Source: DATLGD01 sp035540755 (GTDB lineage: Bacteria > Actinomycetota > Actinomycetes > Mycobacteriales > SCTD01). Taken from it: a stretch of 40,874 nucleotides of DNA. Below are positions 23,906-31,608 of this stretch, piece by piece. Positions within the stretch are counted from its first letter, which is position 1, and each line of letters begins with the position of its first letter. The DNA is taken from positions 1-40,874 of the forward strand of contig DATLGD010000065.1 in NCBI GenBank assembly GCA_035540755.1, written 5' to 3'. A model generated the notes under the pieces. That model worked only from the letters and a program-made list of their open reading frames with translations. It was not told where the DNA came from and ran no database searches. The translations under genes were made by a program, and so were the position numbers.

Positions 23906-24556
23906 TCAGGCCCGGCCGGCGAGCAGCCGGGCGAGGCCGACGGGCACGTCGACGTCCGGCGGGGCCGGCGCGCGCCAGGCCAGCAGCCAGGTGGTGGCCC
24001 CGGAGCGGAAGCGCACGGTGACCAGCTCGTCGGGACCGTCGTCCGGAAGGTCGAACCGGCGGACCTCGGACGCCTCGCCGACCGGCGGAGCGTCGGCGAC
24101 CACCTCACCGGCGCTGGCGGCGAGGTCGGCCTCGAGGTCGGCCCGGGCTCCGTCCGGCGTCGCGAAGCGCACGACGACGGCGGTCAGCGCCCGCGAGTCG
24201 TCCCGGGCGGCGTACTGCACCACGTAGGCGTCGCTGAAGCCGTTGGCGACGAGCTCGTCTCGGGCGGTGCCGGGATCGGTGGAGAAGGACGCGACGGCTG
24301 CGGCGTCGCGCGGCCCCGAGACCTCGAGCAGCGGGACGAGGCCGGGCTGCACCTCATCGGGCGAGGGCACGAGGTCGCGCAGAGCGCCGTCCGGGAGGGG
24401 CGTGGCCACCGCACCGGTCGCGAGGGCTGACGGGGCGGAGGTGGGCAGCGCCGACGTCGGAGTCGGCACCGCACGCGGCGGCTCGAGCGCCGGCTGCTGG
24501 CCGCACCCGGTCAGCACGAGCGCGGCGAGCGCCGCCGATGCACCGAGGACCCGCAC
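23906..24556 (-). CDS. Predicted lipoprotein of unknown function
   Basis: The 216-residue product starts with a lipoprotein signal: ARg-Val-rich n-region, hydrophobic LGASAALAALVLTGC and a lipobox LTGC with Cys near position 18. It should be processed by LspA (gene at 11768) and anchored outside the membrane. A Pro/Thr/Ser/Ala-rich spacer precedes a globular domain (DALRDLVPSPDEV-like start, VRRFDLPDDGPDELVTVRFR, TTWLLAWRA). No family was recognised. The GTG at 24556 has TACGCT 6 nt upstream, suggesting a leaderless transcript. It is divergent from the membrane protein at 24600 and convergent with the amidohydrolase (18-bp gap). Confidence 0.82.
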   Translation of the reverse strand: MRVLGASAALAALVLTGCGQQPALEPPRAVPTPTSALPTSAPSALATGAVATPLPDGALRDLVPSPDEVQPGLVPLLEVSGPRDAAAVASFSTDPGTARDELVANGFSDAYVVQYAARDDSRALTAVVVRFATPDGARADLEADLAASAGEVVADAPPVGEASEVRRFDLPDDGPDELVTVRFRSGATTWLLAWRAPAPPDVDVPVGLARLLAGRA

Positions 24557-24562
24557 GCGCGC

Positions 24563-24568
24563 AGCGTA
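24563..24568 (-). promoter_or_regulatory. -10-like box, leaderless lipoprotein transcript
   Basis: TACGCT (minus strand) lies 6 nt before the GTG at 24556. Confidence 0.35.
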
Positions 24569-24586
24569 CGGGCGGGCGGGGGCGGC

Positions 24587-24592
24587 TAGCGT
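24587..24592 (+). promoter_or_regulatory. -10-like box, leaderless membrane-protein transcript
   Basis: TAGCGT lies 7 nt before the GTG at 24600. With TACGCT on the other strand 20 bp away, two divergent leaderless promoters are packed back to back in a 43-bp gap. Confidence 0.4.
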
Positions 24593-24599
24593 GGCGTCG

Positions 24600-25124
24600 G
24601 TGAGCGCGCCGGACGTCCTTCCCCCCGCTGCGCGGTCCTCCGGCCCGCGGGCCGAGCTCGCGGCGCTGCTCGCCACGGTCGTGGGCTGCGTCCTGCTCGC
24701 TGCTCCGGTCGGGTTGCTCTGGGCGGCGGTGAGCCCGCGCGTCGAGATCACGGTGCAGGCCGGTTCGATCGGCCTGGCCGACCCCACCACGCCCGACTTC
24801 ATCGCGACCGACGGGATCTTCCTGGCGCTGGTGGCGGCCGCGGGGGTGGTGTCAGGGGTCCTCGCGCTGCTGCTGGGCCGGCGCCACGGGCTCGGCTGCG
24901 TGGTCGGCCTCGCGGTCGGGGGGCTGCTCGCCGCCGAGGTCGTGCGCCGCACCGGCTTTCTCGTGGGGCTGGAGGAGGCGCAGGAGTTCGTCGCCGCGGG
25001 AGCCGACGGGTCGGTCACGCTCACCACCCGGCTTCGGGCGCTGCCGGCGCTGGCCGGCTGGCCGATCGGCGCTCTTCTCGTGCACATGGCCGGCACCTAC
25101 GCCCGGAGCCCGGGCCGCTCGTAG
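24600..25124 (+). CDS. Membrane protein, about four helices (possibly DUF2567-like)
   Basis: The 174-residue protein has membrane segments at about 18-42, 62-84, 91-108 and 143-160. An external loop holds VSPRVEITVQAGSIG and PDFIATDGIFLA. The layout resembles the actinobacterial DUF2567 family, but I hold that weakly. The GTG at 24600 was chosen by the leaderless -10 box; GTG at 24591 is possible. The 3' end lies 7 bp from the end of the convergent LON-domain gene. Confidence 0.72.
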   Translation: MSAPDVLPPAARSSGPRAELAALLATVVGCVLLAAPVGLLWAAVSPRVEITVQAGSIGLADPTTPDFIATDGIFLALVAAAGVVSGVLALLLGRRHGLGCVVGLAVGGLLAAEVVRRTGFLVGLEEAQEFVAAGADGSVTLTTRLRALPALAGWPIGALLVHMAGTYARSPGRS

Positions 25125-25131
25125 GCGCCGG

Positions 25132-25803
25132 TCAGTTCGGGTTGAGCGGTGCGCGGGTCAGCTCGGGGGCCGGCACGGCCGACAGCGTCCGCAGCAGCCG
25201 GGCCTCCCGGCGCAGCAGGGCCAGGCCCGCGCGCAGGCGGCCGGCGTCGTCGGGAAGCTCGAGCAGGCCCTGCCGGTCGTCGAGATCTGCGCGTACCGCC
25301 GCGCACACCAGGTAGCTGAGCGTGCGCGCGTCGTCGGGGAGCTCGGGCAGCTCGGGCTGGTCGGCGCCGGCGCCGGCGAGCGCCTCGACGTAGGCGGCGA
25401 TCGCCTGCTGCACCGCGGCGACGAGCACCTCGGCCTCGCCGGCTCGGCCGCCGGCCTCGGGAAGAGCCTCCACCTCACCGACCAGGTAGGGCTTGTCGTG
25501 CGCGAAGCCGACCAGCCGGAAGCGCTCGGCTCCGGTGGTGACGAGGTCGAAGCGCCCGTCCTCGTAGGGCTCGGCGTGCCGCAGCCGCGCGGTGCAGCCG
25601 ACCTCGTGCAGGGCCAGCACGCCGTCCTCGCCGACCTCGCGGCCGGAGCGGATCGCGACGACGCCGAACTCCCGCTCCTCCTCCGGCAGCGCCAGCAGGT
25701 CGTGCACCAGCACCCGGTAGCGCTCCTCGAACACGTGCAGCGGCAGCACCAGGCCGGGGACCAGCACCAGCCCCAGCGGGAACAGCGGGAGCCGGGCGGG
25801 CAT
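25132..25803 (-). CDS. Stand-alone LON substrate-binding-domain protein
   Basis: The 223-residue product matches the N-terminal domain of Lon protease without its ATPase or protease parts. Recognisable motifs are LPLFPLGLVLVPGLVLPLHVFEERYR (seen as LFPLGLVL...LPLHVFEERY), GVVAIRSG, VGCTARL and RFRLVGF. Such free-standing LON domains are common in actinobacteria and their role is not settled. The C-terminal half is helical. The ATG at 25803 has TAGCCT 6 nt upstream, suggesting a leaderless transcript divergent from hisD. Confidence 0.9.
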   Translation of the reverse strand: MPARLPLFPLGLVLVPGLVLPLHVFEERYRVLVHDLLALPEEEREFGVVAIRSGREVGEDGVLALHEVGCTARLRHAEPYEDGRFDLVTTGAERFRLVGFAHDKPYLVGEVEALPEAGGRAGEAEVLVAAVQQAIAAYVEALAGAGADQPELPELPDDARTLSYLVCAAVRADLDDRQGLLELPDDAGRLRAGLALLRREARLLRTLSAVPAPELTRAPLNPN

Positions 25804-25809
25804 GGCGGC

Positions 25810-25815
25810 AGGCTA
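25810..25815 (-). promoter_or_regulatory. -10-like box, leaderless LON-domain transcript
   Basis: TAGCCT (minus strand) lies 6 nt before the ATG at 25803. Confidence 0.4.
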
Positions 25816-25896
25816 CGTCCGGGTCCGGGGCTCGTGCACGCCGAGGCGTGGCCGGTGTCACGCAGACCGCGGGAGGCCGGTGACCAAGATCGTCGG

Positions 25897-25902
25897 TAGA
25901 GT
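25897..25902 (+). promoter_or_regulatory. -10-like box of the his operon
   Basis: TAGAGT lies 39 bp upstream of the hisD GTG. No convincing -35 is seen. Confidence 0.4.
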
Positions 25903-25941
25903 TCCAGGGTCGTCCTTCCCCTGCCCGAGGAGCACCGTCCC

Positions 25942-27243
25942 GTGCTGAGCCGCATCGACCTGCGCGGACGCCGGGGCACCGACCTGCGCGGCGTCCTGCC
26001 GCGGGCCGAGCTGGACGTGGCGGCCGGCGTCGACGTCGTGCGCCCCGTGGTCGAGGACGTGCGCGACCGGGGGCTGGCGGCCGTGCTCGAGGCCACCGAG
26101 CGCTTCGACGGCGTCCGGCGCGACGACGTGCGGGTGCCGGCGGCGAAGCTGCAGGAGGCGCTCACCGCCCTCGACCCCGCCGTGCGCGACGCCCTCGAGG
26201 AGGCTGCCCGGCGGGCCCGCACGGTGGCCGAGGCACAGCTGCGCGACGACGTCGTCGTGCCGGTGGTCGAGGGCGCCACGGTCACCGAGCGCTGGGTGCC
26301 GGTGGGCCGCGTCGGGCTGTACGTGCCGGGCGGGCGGGTCGCCTACCCCAGCAGCGTGGTCATGAACGTCGTGCCGGCTCAGGTGGCCGGGGTGACGAGC
26401 CTGGCCGTGGCCAGCCCGCCGAAGCAGGAGTTCGGCGGCCTGCCGAACCCGGTGGTGCTGGCCGCCTGCGCGCTGCTCGGCGTCGACGAGGTCTACGCGG
26501 TCGGAGGCGCGCAGGCGGTGGCCATGCTCGCCTACGGGGTGGCGGGCTGCCCCCCGGTCGACGTCATCACCGGCCCCGGCAACGTCTACGTCACCGCGGC
26601 CAAGCGGCTCGTGCAGGGCCGCTGCGGCATCGACTCCGAGGCCGGGCCGACCGAGGTCGCCGTCCTCGCCGACGACACCGCCGTCGCGGCCCACGTGGCC
26701 GCCGACCTGGTGGCGCAGGCCGAGCACGACCCGCTCGCCGCCTGCCTGCTCGTCACCCCGAGCGAGGCCCTGCTGGACGCCGTCGACGCCGAGCTGGCCG
26801 CGCAGGTGCCATCGACCCGGCACCGCGAGCGGGTCGAGACGGCGCTGGCCGGCCAGAGCGCGCACGTGCTCGTCGACGACCTCGACCACGGGCTGGAGGT
26901 GGTCGACGACTGGGGCGCCGAGCACCTGGAGGTGCAGACCGCCGACGCCCGCGAGCGCGCGCTGCGGGTGCGCAACGCCGGCGCCGTGTTCGTCGGCGGC
27001 TCGACGCCGGTGAGCCTCGGCGACTACCTCGCCGGCTCCAACCACGTGCTCCCCACCGGTGGCACCGCGCGGTTCAGCTCCGGCCTGTCGGCGCAGTCGT
27101 TCCTCAAGCGGATGTCGGTCGTCGAGTACACGCCCCAGGCGCTCGCCGCCGTCACGGACCGGGTGCGGGCGCTCGGCACCGCTGAGGACCTCACCGCGCA
27201 CGTCGACGCCGTCGCGATCCGCTCGCGACCCCGCCCCGCGTGA
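25942..27243 (+). CDS. hisD: Histidinol dehydrogenase
   Basis: HisD catalyses the last two steps of histidine synthesis (L-histidinol to L-histidine, NAD- and Zn-dependent). The 433-residue product is full length. Visible motifs include VGLYVPGGRVAYPSSVVM, GGAQAVAMLAYG, DVITGPGNVYVTAAKR, GIDSEAGPTEVAVLAD and the C-terminal GLSAQSFLKRMSVVEY. GTG at 25942 follows GAGGAG at 25927-25932. It opens the his operon, and its TGA overlaps the hisC start. Confidence 0.97.
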   Translation: MLSRIDLRGRRGTDLRGVLPRAELDVAAGVDVVRPVVEDVRDRGLAAVLEATERFDGVRRDDVRVPAAKLQEALTALDPAVRDALEEAARRARTVAEAQLRDDVVVPVVEGATVTERWVPVGRVGLYVPGGRVAYPSSVVMNVVPAQVAGVTSLAVASPPKQEFGGLPNPVVLAACALLGVDEVYAVGGAQAVAMLAYGVAGCPPVDVITGPGNVYVTAAKRLVQGRCGIDSEAGPTEVAVLADDTAVAAHVAADLVAQAEHDPLAACLLVTPSEALLDAVDAELAAQVPSTRHRERVETALAGQSAHVLVDDLDHGLEVVDDWGAEHLEVQTADARERALRVRNAGAVFVGGSTPVSLGDYLAGSNHVLPTGGTARFSSGLSAQSFLKRMSVVEYTPQALAAVTDRVRALGTAEDLTAHVDAVAIRSRPRPA

Positions 27244-28370
27244 TGGGGCTCGACGAGCTGCCGCTGCGCGAGGACCTGCGCGGCCGCACCCCGTACGGCG
27301 CGCCGCAGCTGCCGCAGGCCCTGCAGCTCAACGTCAACGAGAACCCGCACGGCCCGTCCCCCGCGCTGGTGGCGGCCCTGCAGCGCGCGGTCGGCGAGGT
27401 GGCGGGAACGCTGAACCGGTACCCGGACCGCGAGGCCGTGGCGCTGCGCACCGACCTCGCGGCCTACCTGACCTCGCGCACCGAGGTCCCGCTCGGCGTC
27501 GAGCGGCTGTGGGCGGCCAACGGCTCCAACGAGGTGCTGCAGCAGGTGCTGCAGGCCTTCGGCGGCCCCGGCCGCACGGCGCTCGGGTTCGAGCCGTCCT
27601 ACTCGATGCACCCGCTGCTGGCGACCGGCACGGGCACGGCCTGGGCGGCCGAGCGGCGGGCGGCTGACTTCACCCTGTCGGTCGACGACGCCGTCGCCGC
27701 CGTCGAGCGGCACCGCCCGGCGGTCGTCTTCCTCACCACGCCGAACAACCCGACCGGCACCGCGACCGGGCTCGACGTCGTCGACGCCGTCTGCGCGGCG
27801 AGCAGCGGTGTCGTCGTCGTCGACGAGGCCTACGCCGAGTTCAGCGCGCTGCCGTCGGCGGTGACCCTGCTCGACCGCCACCCGCGGCTGCTGGTCAGCC
27901 GCACGATGAGCAAGGCCTTCGCCCTCGCCGGTGCCCGGCTGGGCTACCTCGCCGCGTCGGCCGACGTCGTCGACGCCCTGCGCCTGGTGCGCCTGCCCTA
28001 CCACCTGTCGGCGCTCACCCAGGCCGCCGCGCGCACCGCGCTCGCCCACTCGGGCGAGCTGCTCGGCACCGTCGAGGCCGTCAAGGGCCAGCGCGACCGG
28101 ATGGTCCACGGAATTCGCGGGCTCGGTCTCGACGTTGTCCCGACCGAGGCCAACTTCCTGCTGTTCGGGCGGTTCCGCGACCCGGCAGCGGTGTGGCGCT
28201 CGCTGCTCGACGCCGGCGTGCTGGTGCGCGACGTCAGCACCGGCCCGGGGCTGTCCGGCTGGCTGCGGGTCAACGCCGGCACGCCGGACGAGACGACGTC
28301 GTTCCTCGACGCACTGGCCGCCGTTGCACCGACCACGACCTCCGAAGAGCCGAAGGGATCCGCACAGTGA
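27243..28370 (+). CDS. hisC: Histidinol-phosphate aminotransferase
   Basis: HisC is a fold-type I PLP aminotransferase converting imidazole-acetol phosphate to histidinol phosphate. The 375-residue product has NVNENPHGPS, ANGSNEVLQQV, TPNNPTGT, VVDEAYAEF and the Schiff-base K224 in SRTMSKAFALAGARLGY. The ATG at 27243 shares a base with the hisD stop (TGATG); an in-frame GTG at 27240 is the alternative. Its stop overlaps the hisB GTG. Confidence 0.96.
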   Translation: MGLDELPLREDLRGRTPYGAPQLPQALQLNVNENPHGPSPALVAALQRAVGEVAGTLNRYPDREAVALRTDLAAYLTSRTEVPLGVERLWAANGSNEVLQQVLQAFGGPGRTALGFEPSYSMHPLLATGTGTAWAAERRAADFTLSVDDAVAAVERHRPAVVFLTTPNNPTGTATGLDVVDAVCAASSGVVVVDEAYAEFSALPSAVTLLDRHPRLLVSRTMSKAFALAGARLGYLAASADVVDALRLVRLPYHLSALTQAAARTALAHSGELLGTVEAVKGQRDRMVHGIRGLGLDVVPTEANFLLFGRFRDPAAVWRSLLDAGVLVRDVSTGPGLSGWLRVNAGTPDETTSFLDALAAVAPTTTSEEPKGSAQ

Positions 28371-28954
28371 CGCGCACGGCACTGGTCGAGCGGTCGACCA
28401 AGGAGAGCGACGTCCGCGTCGAGCTCGACCTCGACGGCACCGGGCAGGCGAGCTCCGACACCGGGGTGCCGTTCTTCGACCACATGGTCGCCCAGCTCGG
28501 CAAGCACGGCGGCTTCGACCTCACCGTGCGCACCCGCGGCGACCTCGAGGTCGACTCCCACCACACGGTCGAGGACACCTCGATCGCGCTCGGCACCGCC
28601 CTCAAGCAGGCGCTCGGCGACAAGGCGGGCCTGCGTCGGTTCGGCGACGCCCTGGTGCCGCTCGACGAGTGCCTCGTGCAGGCCGCCGTCGACCTGTCCG
28701 GCCGCCCCTACCTCGTGCACGAGGAGCCGCAGCTGGTCGAGCTGATCGGCAGCTACGACACCACGCTGACCAAGCACATCTGGGAGTCGTTCGTCGCCGC
28801 GTCGGGGATCGCCCTGCACGTGCGGGTCATCTCCGGGCGCAACGCCCACCACGTCGTCGAGGCGCAGTTCAAGGCGGTGGCCCGCGCGCTGCGCGACGCC
28901 GTCGCGCTCGACCCGCGGGTCGCGGGCATCCCGAGCACCAAGGGCAGCCTGTGA
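28367..28954 (+). CDS. hisB: Imidazoleglycerol-phosphate dehydratase (monofunctional)
   Basis: The 195-residue enzyme dehydrates imidazoleglycerol phosphate, using two Mn ions. Metal-binding motifs are duplicated, as expected: FFDHMVAQLGKHG and SHHTVEDTSIALG in the first half, FVAASGIALHVR and NAHHVVEAQFKA in the second. There is no fused phosphatase domain, unlike E. coli HisB, so histidinol-phosphate phosphatase must be encoded elsewhere. GTG start at 28367 overlaps the hisC stop. Confidence 0.97.
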   Translation: MTRTALVERSTKESDVRVELDLDGTGQASSDTGVPFFDHMVAQLGKHGGFDLTVRTRGDLEVDSHHTVEDTSIALGTALKQALGDKAGLRRFGDALVPLDECLVQAAVDLSGRPYLVHEEPQLVELIGSYDTTLTKHIWESFVAASGIALHVRVISGRNAHHVVEAQFKAVARALRDAVALDPRVAGIPSTKGSL

Positions 28955-29190
28955 CCCTCCCCGACCTCAGCCCCGAGGACCGTCCCGTCGCGACCCGCGC
29001 CACCACCCGGCGCGAGCGGCTCGTCGAGGGCGCGCTGCTGGCGCTGGTCCTCGTCCTGGCCGCCGGGCTCAGCCTGCCCGAGCTCGCCGACATCGTCCGC
29101 GAGCGGTCGGTCGACCTCGGCGCCGTCTTCTACCCGGTCGTGCTGATCGCCTTCGCCGGGCTCGCCTGGTCCCGCAGGTCCGGTCGGTGA
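28951..29190 (+). CDS. Small two-helix membrane protein inside the his operon
   Basis: The 79-residue product has a basic N-terminus (ATRATTRRERLVEG) and two membrane segments (about 26-43 and 56-73), ending RRSGR. No family was recognised. GTG at 28951 overlaps the hisB stop and its own stop overlaps the hisH start, so it is translated as part of the his operon. Nothing in its sequence suggests an enzymatic role in histidine synthesis. Confidence 0.8.
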   Translation: MTLPDLSPEDRPVATRATTRRERLVEGALLALVLVLAAGLSLPELADIVRERSVDLGAVFYPVVLIAFAGLAWSRRSGR

Positions 29191-29792
29191 CCGCGCGGGT
29201 CGTCGTCCTCGACTCCGGCTCGGGCAACCTCCGCTCGGCCGAGCGTGCCCTCGCGCGGGTCGGCGCCGACGTGGAGGTGACGGCGGACAGCACCGCCGCG
29301 CTCGAGGCCGACGGACTCGTCGTCCCCGGCGTGGGAGCGTTCGCCGCGTGCATGTCCGGCATCGCCGCGGTCGGCGGAGCGACGGCGGTCTGGAACCGCC
29401 TGCGGCACGGGCGCCCGGTGCTCGGCATCTGCGTCGGGATGCAGGTCCTGTTCGAGAAGGGCGTCGAGCACGGCATCGAGACCGCCGGTCTCGGCGTGCT
29501 CCCCGGCACCGTCGAGCGGCTGCAGGCCGACGTCGTGCCGCACATGGGCTGGAACACCGTCACGCCGCCGGAGGGGTCGGCGCTGTTCGAGGGGCTCGCC
29601 GACGAGCGGTTCTACTTCGTGCACTCGTACGCCGCGAGCGCCTGCCCGGACGCCGCGGTCACCTGGGCCGAGCACGGCGAGCGCTTCGTGGCGGCGGTGG
29701 AGCGCGGTGCGCTGTCAGCCACCCAGTTCCACCCGGAGAAGAGCGGCGACGCCGGCGCCGCGCTGCTGCGCAACTGGGTGCGCGGACTGTGA
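29187..29792 (+). CDS. hisH: Imidazole glycerol phosphate synthase, glutaminase subunit
   Basis: HisH supplies ammonia from glutamine to HisF. The 201-residue class I glutamine amidotransferase has its catalytic triad: C82 in GICVGMQ, H182 and E184 in FHPEKSG. VVPGVGAF gives the oxyanion-strand region. Its partner hisF is encoded 9 kb downstream at 38858, not adjacent. GTG start overlaps the small membrane protein stop. Confidence 0.96.
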   Translation: MTARVVVLDSGSGNLRSAERALARVGADVEVTADSTAALEADGLVVPGVGAFAACMSGIAAVGGATAVWNRLRHGRPVLGICVGMQVLFEKGVEHGIETAGLGVLPGTVERLQADVVPHMGWNTVTPPEGSALFEGLADERFYFVHSYAASACPDAAVTWAEHGERFVAAVERGALSATQFHPEKSGDAGAALLRNWVRGL

Positions 29793-29856
29793 GCGGCGTC
29801 GTGCTGAGATGGTCGCGCCGGCCAGCCGTCGGCGCCGTCCGAGGGGGAGTACCGCA

Positions 29857-30195
29857 GTGAGCCGCAAGCAGCGCACCGGCCAGTCGGGGAAGTCCGGCCA
29901 GTCCGGGAAGGGCCGCCCGACGCCGCGACGCACCGCCGCCGGCAGCAAGAGCCGCCCGACGCCGACCCGCACCACCCGCACCACCGGCCCGGTCTACAAG
30001 CAGCGCCGCTACCCGCCGCTGCCGCTGGCGTGGAAGCTGGCCCTGGCGGTGGTGTGGCTCGGCGCCCTCGCGCTCACGCTGCACCTCGTCGAGCCCAACG
30101 CCGGACGCCTCGGCATCATGATCGCCGTGACGTTCGCCCTTCCGCTCGTGGTCGTGCTCGTGCGCGACCCCTCGCGCCGCTCCGGCCGCCGGTGA
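29857..30195 (+). CDS. Small basic two-helix membrane protein between hisH and hisA
   Basis: The 112-residue product begins with a highly basic low-complexity stretch (repeats like GQSGKSGQSGKG and RPTPRR/RPTPTRT, about residues 3-48). Two membrane segments follow (about 58-76 and 86-103), with a basic end. No family was recognised. GTG at 29857 follows GAGGGGGAG; its stop overlaps the hisA GTG. Like the protein at 28951, it is embedded in the his operon without obvious metabolic function. Confidence 0.8.
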   Translation: MSRKQRTGQSGKSGQSGKGRPTPRRTAAGSKSRPTPTRTTRTTGPVYKQRRYPPLPLAWKLALAVVWLGALALTLHLVEPNAGRLGIMIAVTFALPLVVVLVRDPSRRSGRR

Positions 30196-30965
30196 CGCTC
30201 GAGCTCCTGCCCGCCGTCGACGTCGCGGACGGCCAGGCGGTGCGGCTGGTGCAGGGCGAAGCGGGCAGCGAGACGTCTTACGGCGACCCGGTCGAGGCTG
30301 CCCTGCAGTGGCAGCGGGACGGCGCGCAGTGGGTGCACCTGGTCGACCTCGACGCCGCCTTCGGGCGGGGCTCGAACCGCGAGCTGCTCGCGCGGGTCGT
30401 CGGCGAGCTCGACGTCAAGGTCGAGATGAGCGGCGGCATCCGCGACGACGCCTCTCTCGAGGCGGCCCTCGCCACCGGCTGCGCCCGGGTGAACCTGGGC
30501 ACGGCCGCGCTCGAGTCGCCGCAGTGGTGCGCGAAGGCGATCGCGGAGCACGGCGACCGGATCGCCGTCGGCCTCGACGTGCGCGGCACGACGCTGGCCG
30601 CTCGCGGGTGGACGAAGGAGGGCGGTGACCTGTGGGAGGTGCTGGCCCGGCTCGACGCCGAGGGCTGCGCCCGCTACGTCGTCACCGACGTCCGGCGCGA
30701 CGGCACCCTCACCGGCCCGAACGTCGAGCTGCTCCGCGAGGTCTGCGGCCGCACCGACCGTCCGGTGGTCGCGAGCGGTGGGGTGTCCTCGCTCGACGAC
30801 CTGCGCGCGCTGGCCGCGCTGGTGCCGCACGGCGTCGAGGGCGCGATCGTCGGCAAGGCGCTCTACGCCGGAGCCTTCACGCTCCCCGAGGCGCTCGCGG
30901 CCGTCCGCTCGGCCCGGCCCGGATCGTCCACAGGGCCGGCGACGGGGCCGGGTCGCAGCGGCTAG
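30192..30965 (+). CDS. priA: HisA/PriA: phosphoribosyl isomerase, probably bifunctional HisA/TrpF
   Basis: The 257-residue (beta-alpha)8 isomerase converts ProFAR to PRFAR in histidine synthesis. In many actinobacteria the PriA form also does the TrpF step of tryptophan synthesis. By alignment to M. tuberculosis PriA, the acid-base Asp pair corresponds to D10 (LLPAVDVADG) and D170 (RRDGTLTGP). R18, R138 and W140 (AARGW) match PriA residues linked to dual substrates. These support the bifunctional assignment, but absence of trpF elsewhere cannot be seen here. The last 12 codons overlap a promoter-like repeat (30928-30968). Confidence 0.93.
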   Translation: MTLELLPAVDVADGQAVRLVQGEAGSETSYGDPVEAALQWQRDGAQWVHLVDLDAAFGRGSNRELLARVVGELDVKVEMSGGIRDDASLEAALATGCARVNLGTAALESPQWCAKAIAEHGDRIAVGLDVRGTTLAARGWTKEGGDLWEVLARLDAEGCARYVVTDVRRDGTLTGPNVELLREVCGRTDRPVVASGGVSSLDDLRALAALVPHGVEGAIVGKALYAGAFTLPEALAAVRSARPGSSTGPATGPGRSG

Positions 30966-30968
30966 CGT
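30928..30968 (+). promoter_or_regulatory. Promoter module, copy A (before the gene at 31021)
   Basis: This 41-bp element starts CCACAGGGCCGGCGACGGGG and ends with a -10-like TAGCGT (30963-30968). It matches copy B (31547-31587) at 36 of 41 positions, the first 20 being identical. CGACGG lies 17 bp before the -10 in both copies. Copy A overlaps the end of hisA. Confidence 0.55.
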
Positions 30969-31020
30969 CCCCCGCGGACAGCAGGCCGCTGCGGAAGGCC
31001 GGAAAGGGCGGAGAGGGCAG

Positions 31021-31518
31021 ATGACCGAGGCGCTCGACGGCGGGTCGGCCGAGCAGCCGTCGTCGCTGGGCGGCGACGAGCAGGCACTGCGGGCCGAGCT
31101 GCAGCAGGTCCGGGAAGCCGTGGTCGCGCAGTGGGAGAGCGGCGACGCCGTGCAGGGCGGCGAGCTGATCGCCGGGTGCATCGGCGTGCTGCTGCTCGTC
31201 GCCGGTCTCGTCCTCGTCGGCACCGGCCTCGCGCTGGGCCATGACCTCGACCCCTACCCGCCGGCGCTGATCGTGGGCGTGCCGTGCTGCGTCGGCGCCT
31301 GGTTCGGCCTGCGCCCGATGGTGCACCGGCGCGTGGTCATGTACCGCGAGGTGCGCGCCCTGCGCCGGCGGGAGCGGGCCCTGCTGACCCGGCTCCCGGC
31401 CGGCGACACCGGCCCGGGCGTGTACCGGCAGTACTACACCCGCCGGTTCGGCAGTCCCGCGGTGCTCATCCTCTACGCCGCGTTCGGGCTGGTCATGCTG
31501 CTGCTCGTCCTGTCCTGA
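31021..31518 (+). CDS. Three-helix membrane protein, unknown function
   Basis: The 165-residue product has a soluble N-terminus (helical, about 20-45), then membrane segments at about 49-72, 80-99 and 146-164. A basic cytoplasmic loop (MYREVRALRRRERALLTRL) and PGVYRQYYTRRFGSP lie between the last two. No family was recognised. GGAGAGG before the ATG supports the start. It shares a promoter module with the WXG100-like operon that follows, so the two transcripts are probably co-regulated. Confidence 0.78.
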   Translation: MTEALDGGSAEQPSSLGGDEQALRAELQQVREAVVAQWESGDAVQGGELIAGCIGVLLLVAGLVLVGTGLALGHDLDPYPPALIVGVPCCVGAWFGLRPMVHRRVVMYREVRALRRRERALLTRLPAGDTGPGVYRQYYTRRFGSPAVLILYAAFGLVMLLLVLS

Positions 31519-31546
31519 CCCCCTGCGGGCGGGCGAGGCGCGTTGC

Positions 31547-31587
31547 CCACAGGGCCGGCGACGGGGTCGGCTCGCACCGCCTATCGT
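31547..31587 (+). promoter_or_regulatory. Promoter module, copy B (before the WXG100-like operon)
   Basis: Second copy of the 41-bp element at 30928, ending in the -10-like TATCGT (31582-31587), 21 bp before the GTG at 31609. An SD-like AGGGGGTG precedes that GTG. Confidence 0.55.
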
Positions 31588-31608
31588 TCCGCCGACAGGG
31601 GGTGAGCC

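Noticed and set aside
28367..28954. Bifunctional HisB with a phosphatase domain
   Set aside because: The product is 195 residues and contains only the dehydratase motifs.
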